Below are positions 13,249-17,703 of a DNA stretch of 17,703 nt, piece by piece. The position numbers were made by a program, and so were the translations under genes. Position 1 is the first letter of the stretch; every line of letters begins with the position of its first letter. The stretch comes from AC-9 sp051984395. Its GTDB lineage: Bacteria; Actinomycetota; Acidimicrobiia; Acidimicrobiales; AC-9. The stretch covers positions 1-17,703 of the forward strand of contig JBPYEZ010000044.1 of assembly GCA_051984395.1 (NCBI GenBank), written 5' to 3'. The notes under the pieces are model-generated. The model was not told the origin of the DNA and did not search any database. It saw only the letters and a list, made by a program, of their open reading frames with translations.

Positions 13249-13339
13249 CTGTCACGCATCAGCCGTTACCGTGTCACCGATCACCCGTTACAGGGTTACT
13301 GATCAGGCGTTATCGATGTGACGCAGATCAGCCGTGGTC
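13249..13339. repeat. Four tandem 22-bp imperfect repeats
   Basis: Units run 13249-13270, 13271-13292, 13293-13314 and 13315-13339 (the last has 3 extra bases). All contain ATCA, two variable C/G bases and CGTTAC or a variant, plus a GTNAC-type segment before it. The ATCA cores begin at 13258, 13280, 13302 and 13327. The array fills the gap between the stop of the unknown gene and the 3' end of the tRNA(CAT) gene. The 22-bp period is about two helical turns. Confidence 0.75.
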
Positions 13340-13354
13340 ACACACAGGAGATCG

Positions 13355-13427
13355 TGGGCCGGGCAGGGATCGAACCTGCGACCAAGGGATTATGAGTCCC
13401 GTGCTCTGACCACTGAGCTACCGGCCC
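13355..13427 (-). tRNA. tRNA with CAT anticodon (elongator Met or Ile2)
   Basis: The reverse complement gives a 73-nt cloverleaf: acceptor GGGCCGG/CCGGCCC, discriminator A, D arm TAGCTCAGTGGTCAGAGC, anticodon loop CTCATAA (anticodon CAT) and T arm GCAGG/CCTGC with loop TTCGATC. The first pair is G-C and the anticodon stem lacks three G-C pairs beside the loop, so it is not the initiator. The outermost anticodon-stem position is a C/T mismatch. The GGGCC start resembles tRNA-Ile2, in which C34 becomes lysidine, so Met and Ile identities both remain open. Confidence 0.92.
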
Positions 13428-13447
13428 GATTGGGCTGCGATGGGGAG

Positions 13448-13520
13448 CTCCGGGGGCGAGACTCGAACTCGCAACCTAGTGGTTAACAGCCACCCGCTCT
13501 GCCGATTGAGCTACCCCGGA
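13448..13520 (-). tRNA. tRNA-Asn (anticodon GTT)
   Basis: The 73-nt reverse complement folds with acceptor TCCGGGG/CCCCGGA, discriminator G, D arm TAGCTCAATCGGCAGAGC, anticodon stem GGTGG/CCACT with loop CTGTTAA (anticodon GTT), and T arm GCGAG/CTCGC with loop TTCGAGT. It lies 20 nt upstream of the tRNA(CAT) on the same strand, so the two are probably transcribed together. No CCA is encoded. Confidence 0.95.
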
Positions 13521-13773
13521 ATTGGATCCGACCCTACCAGCGCCCGGTTTGTCCCACGGTCTTCCGCCTGCTCAGACGGACCGCAGTGGGTCGCGCGGGC
13601 GTGGCGTCCGATCGGCAGGCTCATCTGCTGGTTGGCGTCGTTCCAGGCGTCCGCCCCGTCGACCCACAGGACCACCGGCCAGCGCCCCGTGAGGTCCAGC
13701 CATTGGTCACCTCGTAAGTCGGCGGAGGGACTACAAGCGGCCGAGGCGCCCCCGAAAGGAGTATGAAAGAGAC

Positions 13774-14019
13774 ATGAGACTACGCATTGGGTTCATTGCC
13801 GGCTTCGCCGTCGGCTACTACCTCGGGGCCATGGCCGGCCGTGAACGCTACGAGCAGCTCAACCGGCTGCTTCGCCAGGCCCAGGGTTCGAACACGCTCG
13901 AAGGGGCAGCAGGCAAGGCGCGCGCGGTCGTCGACCTCGGTCGAGAGCGGGCACGTGACGTCGTCGGGACCAAGTCGCCAGACGGGGCGAGCTCGAAGGA
14001 CACAGAGACGCCGAGCTGA
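13774..14019 (+). CDS. Small membrane-anchored protein
   Basis: The 81-residue product has one N-terminal hydrophobic, glycine-rich segment (RIGFIAGFAVGYYLGAMAG, residues 4-22), directly followed by RERYEQLNRLLRQAQ and a charged helical tail ending in a Ser/Thr/Asp-rich end. Short actinobacterial proteins of this plan resemble YtxH-like membrane proteins; the cytoplasmic helix may form a coiled coil. A strong AAAGGAG (13755-13761) lies 12 nt before the ATG, and a four-codon ORF (ATG at 13763, MKET) sits between, its TGA overlapping this ATG as ATGA. The gene converges with rpoD, leaving only 7 bp between the stops. Confidence 0.75.
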   Translation: MRLRIGFIAGFAVGYYLGAMAGRERYEQLNRLLRQAQGSNTLEGAAGKARAVVDLGRERARDVVGTKSPDGASSKDTETPS

Positions 14020-14026
14020 GCGTCCC

Positions 14027-15343
14027 TCACTCGACGTCGAGATAGTCGCGCAGCGGTTGGCTCCGCATGGGGTGGCGCAGCTTGGCGAGCGTCTTGGCCT
14101 CGATCTGCCGTATCCGCTCGCGTGTGACTCCGAACGCCCTCCCCACCTCTTCCAGCGTCCGGATGTGCCCGTCCTCCAGCCCGAAGCGGAGGCGCACGAT
14201 GTCCTGCTCCCTGGGGCTCAGCTCAGAGAGCGCCTTCTTCACCGCCTCGTTGAGCAGCACCCTCGTGGCGGCGTCGGGTGGCACCACGGCACCCTGGTCC
14301 TCGATGACGTCGGAGAGACTGAAGTCCTCCTCGTCTCCCATCGGCTGCTCGAGCGACACGGTGTCCTGGTTGATGCGCTGGATGTCGCGGACCCGCTCCA
14401 CGGCCAGCTCGAGCCGGAACGCGAGCTCTTCGATGCTCGGCTCCCGACCGAGCTCCTGGAGCAGCTGGCGCTGGGCTCGCGCCACCTTGTTGATGGTCTC
14501 GACCATGTGGACCGGGATGCGGATTGTGCGCGCCTGATCGGCGATGGCTCTGGTGATCGCCTGCCGGATCCACCACGTCGCATAGGTCGAGAACTTGAAG
14601 CCTCTCGTGTAGTCGAACTTCTCGACCGCTCGCATGAGGCCGAGATTGCCCTCCTGGATCAGGTCCAAGAAGGCCATTCCCCGGTTGCGGTAGCGCTTGG
14701 CGATCGACACCACCAGACGGAGGTTGGCCTCGACCAACAGATCCTTGGCCTCCTGTCCGCTGGCGACCAGACGCCGCTGCTTTCTCAGCGTCTCGCGCGG
14801 CACGCCGTCGGGACCGTGGCGCTTCTCGAGCTCGGCGATACGTTCGGCGGCTTCGATCCCCTTCTCGATCCGACGCGCCAGCACCACCTCGAGCTCGGCC
14901 GTGAGCAATGGCACCTTCCCGATCTCCCGCAGGTAGGTGCGCACCGGATCGATCGCCGCGCCCGCCTCTCCCGACAGATCCACCGACGGAGGCGCCGCGG
15001 CGCGATCGGGCGTCGGCACCTCGGCAAGTCCTTGGCGACTCGATGACGGAGTGAGACGGACATCCCCCCCTTTGGGGGGTGTTGCTACCCCGGTCCGCCC
15101 GTTGTCGCCGAGCCCGCTCTCGGGGCCGTGGTCGTCGTGGTCGTCGACGTACCTGATCCCCTCGGCTCTGACCCGGCTGACGAGCGCGTCGATCAGGGCG
15201 GCGCTGAGCTCGACGCTCTCCAGCACTGTCATCAGATCATCCTGCGTGAGGACGCCACGAGATCTCCCCCGCTCCAGGAGCCGGGAGAGCCCCCCCGATG
15301 GCAAGCCGTCCCATGTGGACAGCGCCGGTACCGCTTCGCTCAC
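14027..15343 (-). CDS. rpoD: Primary sigma factor RpoD/SigA
   Basis: The 438-residue protein is a group 1 sigma-70 factor. Residues 132-145 (DPVRTYLREIGKVP) are region 1.2. LVEANLRLVVSIAKRYRNRG (203-222) and the following DLIQEGNLGLMRAVEKFDYTRGFKFSTYATWWIRQ (227-261) are regions 2.1-2.4, which bind the core enzyme and melt the -10. Residues 276-330 are region 3, and TLEEVGRAFGVTRERIRQIE (396-415) is the region 4.2 helix-turn-helix for the -35. The N-terminal 125 residues hold an acidic, low-complexity linker typical of actinobacterial SigA. It starts at GTG 15343, overlapping the dnaG stop as GTGA with GGGAGG upstream, so it is coupled to dnaG. It is the likely partner of the WhiB7 protein encoded nearby. 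Confidence 0.96.
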   Translation of the reverse strand: MSEAVPALSTWDGLPSGGLSRLLERGRSRGVLTQDDLMTVLESVELSAALIDALVSRVRAEGIRYVDDHDDHGPESGLGDNGRTGVATPPKGGDVRLTPSSSRQGLAEVPTPDRAAAPPSVDLSGEAGAAIDPVRTYLREIGKVPLLTAELEVVLARRIEKGIEAAERIAELEKRHGPDGVPRETLRKQRRLVASGQEAKDLLVEANLRLVVSIAKRYRNRGMAFLDLIQEGNLGLMRAVEKFDYTRGFKFSTYATWWIRQAITRAIADQARTIRIPVHMVETINKVARAQRQLLQELGREPSIEELAFRLELAVERVRDIQRINQDTVSLEQPMGDEEDFSLSDVIEDQGAVVPPDAATRVLLNEAVKKALSELSPREQDIVRLRFGLEDGHIRTLEEVGRAFGVTRERIRQIEAKTLAKLRHPMRSQPLRDYLDVE

Positions 15344-17232
15344 GCGTCCTCCCGCGCCGATTCCACCAGCCAGGGTAGCAATCCGTCCACGGCTTCGACG
15401 GCCGTCGCGGGCTGGCGCAACTCCTCGATCTTGAGGCGGAGCCAGGTGGTGATCGGAGCAAGCTCGAGAAAGCGAGCCTCTGATGCGCGGGCGTCGGACT
15501 CGAGCTCCCCCAGCGCACGCAATGCGGCCAGCTCCACCAGTCTCGTCACCACCTCGTCGGCGTTCACGTCGGTGTCTTCGACGGCGAGACGCTCCAGGAG
15601 CGCTGCCGCGGCCGGCTCGGCCCTGTCGATCGCCTCGTGCAGGGTGGCCGACGAGGCCAGGGCCTCGTATCCGGCGCGCTGGACCGCGTTCGAAAAGAGC
15701 ACGGCCTCCAGACGGTCGGCGACCTCTTCCGGGCGGTGAACGGCCAGACGCAACCCCTCGATCCCCGGCCCATCGTGATCGGGAAGGGGACGGCCACGCG
15801 GTTGGGAATCAGCATCGGATGGTTGTGACGCGCCATGGGAATGCGCGTCGTCAGTGTTGTCGCCGGCGCGACCAGCATGCTGCGTCGAGGGAGAGCGGAC
15901 CCCTCGTCGAGTCGTTGTCTTGACGCGCGCCATCTCACGGCGGACCTCTTGAAGTCGCGAACGCAACTGATCCGGGCCAATGCGGCAGCGGTCGGCCACG
16001 TTCATCACGTACTGGTCGCGAACGAGATCGCTCGGATGTTCCGCCACCACGATCAGCGCCCCTTCGGCGGCCCTGGCTCGACCTTCTGGGCTACGCAGAT
16101 CCGCCTCTGAAAGCGCTCGTTCCAACCGAAAAGCCAGAAACGGCTTGGCCTCGGCGATGGCGGCCCGCAAGCCGTCCGGATCAGCTCTGGCCATCTCGGC
16201 CGGGTCCGTACCAGATGGCAGGTTCGCGACCGCCACATCGAGCTCGTGACGCCGCTCCCATTCGTAGACCCGGTCGGCGGCGGTCTGCCCCGCGGTGTCA
16301 GCGTCGTAGGCCAGCACCACGCGCCGGGCGAAGCGACGCAGGATCTGGAAGTGGTCTTCGCCAAGCGCGGTGCCGCAGGTCGCCACGGCGCGACGAAGCC
16401 CGATCCCGAACAGCGCGATGACGTCGGTGTAGCCCTCGCACACGATCGCCTCTCCGGACTCGACGACCTCGCCCTTGGCCCAGTTGAGCCCGTACAGGGT
16501 GCGTCGCTTCGAGTAGATAGGTGTCTCGGGCGAGTTCTTGTACTTCGGGCCTTCGGTGCCGGCGCCTGCATCACGGACCGGGAGGACGCGCCCGCCGAAG
16601 GCGACCGGACGACCGCCGGAATCGAAGATTGGGAACATCACCCGGGCCCGGAAGGCGTCCTGCTGGCGTCCCAGGCGGTTGACGAAACCGAGTCCCGCGT
16701 CGGCCAGCACGTCCCCCGGCACCCGCAGCGCCCGAGCGAGCGCATCCCAATCGTCGGGCGCCCAGCCGAGCGAGAAGGCTCGCACCGTCGCCGAGTCGTA
16801 GCCACGCGAGCGCAGGTAGTCCCGGGCCCGCCCGCCCTCGGGATGGTGGAGCAGGCGCTCGTGGTACCAGTCCACGGCGGCTCGTACGGCAGCCAGAAGT
16901 CGATCGCGACGCATTCGCTCACCCCCACCGCCACGGTCATCGTGGCGGATCGGGATGCCGGTCCGCTCGGCCAGGCGCTCGACCGCCTCCACGAAGTCGA
17001 GGTGCTCCACGGCGCGGACGAAGCTGATGGCGTCACCGGCGGCCCGGCACCCGAAGCAGTAGTAGAGCCCCTCCTCCCCGTTCACGGTGAACGACGGCGT
17101 CTTCTCGGAATGGAAGGGGCACAGACCGACCCAGCGCCGGCCCTGGCGCCGGAGGGCGACGTGCTCGCCCGCCAGGGCCACGAGATCGGTCGCCGCCCGT
17201 ACCTGGGCCACGGCCTCGTCGGGGATCGCCAC
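15340..17232 (-). CDS. dnaG: DNA primase DnaG
   Basis: The 630-residue protein synthesises RNA primers for replication. The CHC2 zinc finger has ligands C38, H41, C59 and C62 (CPFH...CFGC). The TOPRIM catalytic core shows E266 in CEGYTD and D310/D312 in AYDADTAGQ. Earlier motifs YLRSRGYDSATV and FGGRVLP belong to the RNA-polymerase-like domain. A Ser/Arg/His/Asp-rich linker (about 465-520) leads to the C-terminal DnaB-interacting helical domain. GTG 17232 was chosen because VAIPDEAVAQVRAATDLV is the usual DnaG N-terminus; the frame is open to an ATG at 17316, but that start lies inside the neighbouring gene. No clear ribosome binding site precedes the GTG. The dnaG-rpoD order is the macromolecular-synthesis arrangement, without rpsU in view. 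Confidence 0.96.
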   Translation of the reverse strand: MAIPDEAVAQVRAATDLVALAGEHVALRRQGRRWVGLCPFHSEKTPSFTVNGEEGLYYCFGCRAAGDAISFVRAVEHLDFVEAVERLAERTGIPIRHDDRGGGGERMRRDRLLAAVRAAVDWYHERLLHHPEGGRARDYLRSRGYDSATVRAFSLGWAPDDWDALARALRVPGDVLADAGLGFVNRLGRQQDAFRARVMFPIFDSGGRPVAFGGRVLPVRDAGAGTEGPKYKNSPETPIYSKRRTLYGLNWAKGEVVESGEAIVCEGYTDVIALFGIGLRRAVATCGTALGEDHFQILRRFARRVVLAYDADTAGQTAADRVYEWERRHELDVAVANLPSGTDPAEMARADPDGLRAAIAEAKPFLAFRLERALSEADLRSPEGRARAAEGALIVVAEHPSDLVRDQYVMNVADRCRIGPDQLRSRLQEVRREMARVKTTTRRGVRSPSTQHAGRAGDNTDDAHSHGASQPSDADSQPRGRPLPDHDGPGIEGLRLAVHRPEEVADRLEAVLFSNAVQRAGYEALASSATLHEAIDRAEPAAAALLERLAVEDTDVNADEVVTRLVELAALRALGELESDARASEARFLELAPITTWLRLKIEELRQPATAVEAVDGLLPWLVESAREDA

Positions 17233-17285
17233 AGTTGGGACGGTACCGTTCTGCTGGCGGCTCCGCCGCGCCCCGGTCGGGGCCC

Positions 17286-17703
17286 TCAGCCCTTGGCGCC
17301 TCCGGTGAAGTTCCATGAGGTGAGAGAGAGGCTGGGCACGAAGGCGCTGCTGTTGACAAGGCGGGCGTCCGGACCGATCGCCCTCACGTGACCAGGCGCC
17401 AGGGCGGCGGCATACGACTGGGTGAAGCGGAGGTTCCGCACCCCCCGAGTCACGCGGCCGTCCTCGACGAGGAAGAGGCCGTTGCGGGTCAGGCCGGTCA
17501 CGACCTCGGTCTTGGGGTCGAGGATGCGGGTGTACCAGAAGTCGGTCACCAGCAGCCCCCTCGACACGGTCCCGAGGACCTCGTCCAGGGTCCCCCCGCT
17601 CGTCGGCACGCCACCCGACCGGGAATCGCCGGCCGCCCCGAGGAAGACGTTCGTCGGGTAGGCGCCGAACCGCTCCCCGCCCCCGATGGCGTGGCCGGTG
17701 GAG
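17286..17703 (-). CDS. TldD/PmbA-family protein, C-terminal part
   Basis: About 139 C-terminal residues are visible; the gene continues past the window edge. The opening TGHAIGGGERFGAYPTNVFL, then GGTLDEVLGTVSRGLLVTDFWYTRILDPKTEVVTG (in pieces), GLFLVEDGRV and VRNLRFTQSY are the usual C-terminal elements of TldD/PmbA (modulator of DNA gyrase) proteins. These form heterodimeric metalloproteases that process small peptides. The conserved metal-binding helix would lie upstream, outside the window, so activity cannot be judged. It ends 53 nt before the dnaG start on the same strand, and dnaG may be read from the same transcript. Confidence 0.88.
   Translation of the reverse strand, partial: STGHAIGGGERFGAYPTNVFLGAAGDSRSGGVPTSGGTLDEVLGTVSRGLLVTDFWYTRILDPKTEVVTGLTRNGLFLVEDGRVTRGVRNLRFTQSYAAALAPGHVRAIGPDARLVNSSAFVPSLSLTSWNFTGGAKG

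Noticed and set aside
13440..13766. Plus-strand open frame across the tRNA-Asn gene and the following spacer
   Set aside because: Its first third is antisense to tRNA-Asn, and the rest shows no domain or ribosome binding site. I see no gene in 13521-13750.
17233..17316. dnaG start at ATG 17316
   Set aside because: It would overlap the TldD/PmbA-family gene by about 30 bp and add an Arg-rich, non-conserved stretch before the usual IPDE N-terminus.
1..17703. CRISPR array, transposase, integrase or prophage
   Set aside because: No direct-repeat/spacer pattern, no transposase or integrase domains and no terminal inverted repeats were seen; the 22-bp array has no spacers.

Overview
The window is GC-rich, gene-dense actinobacterial chromosome. 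The presence of a WhiB-family regulator, a DivIVA-like coiled-coil protein, F420-type luciferase-like oxidoreductase, RpoD/SigA downstream of DnaG, and multi-gene amidohydrolase/SDR clusters suggests a deep-branching Actinomycetota, most likely an Acidimicrobiia-type lineage. That placement is inference from gene content, not from a phylogeny.

Layout. 1-646: 3' part of an RCC1-repeat gene. 647-951: no convincing gene. 952-1026: tRNA-Val(TAC), minus strand. 1153-1929: DivIVA-like coiled-coil protein. 1988-6191: a tight minus-strand operon, read right to left as amidohydrolase, acetoacetate-decarboxylase-like protein, SDR, second amidohydrolase. It is divergent from 6211-8457: TetR regulator, luciferase-like oxidoreductase, TMEM175-like channel. 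Only 19 bp separate the two start codons, and this gap holds a 17-bp near-palindrome, the probable TetR operator. Together this looks like an uncharacterised, substrate-inducible catabolic module.

8605-9308 is the most informative region: a WhiB7/WblC-type regulator (C-terminal AT-hook) on the minus strand behind a leader of about 330 nt. The leader has a promoter with an AT-rich box exactly 3 bp upstream of the -35 hexamer. It also has a 57-codon upstream ORF with a good ribosome binding site, an intrinsic terminator, and an alternative 20-bp hairpin whose 5' arm lies in the last codons of the uORF and whose 3' arm takes up the terminator's 5' arm. This is a complete, readable transcription attenuator of the whiB7 type, expected to couple antibiotic-induced ribosome trouble to whiB7 expression.

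9324-10076: inositol-monophosphatase family protein (minus), divergent from 10138-13233, a plus-strand run of an unknown protein, two lipoproteins, a 3-alpha-hydroxysteroid-dehydrogenase-like SDR and a second unknown protein. 13249-13339: four tandem 22-bp repeats. 13355-13520: tRNA(CAT) and tRNA-Asn(GTT), minus. 13774-14019: small membrane-anchored protein. 14027-17232: rpoD and dnaG, overlapping by four bases (GTGA), the macromolecular-synthesis gene pair, minus strand. 17286-17703: C-terminal part of a TldD/PmbA-family protein, cut by the window edge.
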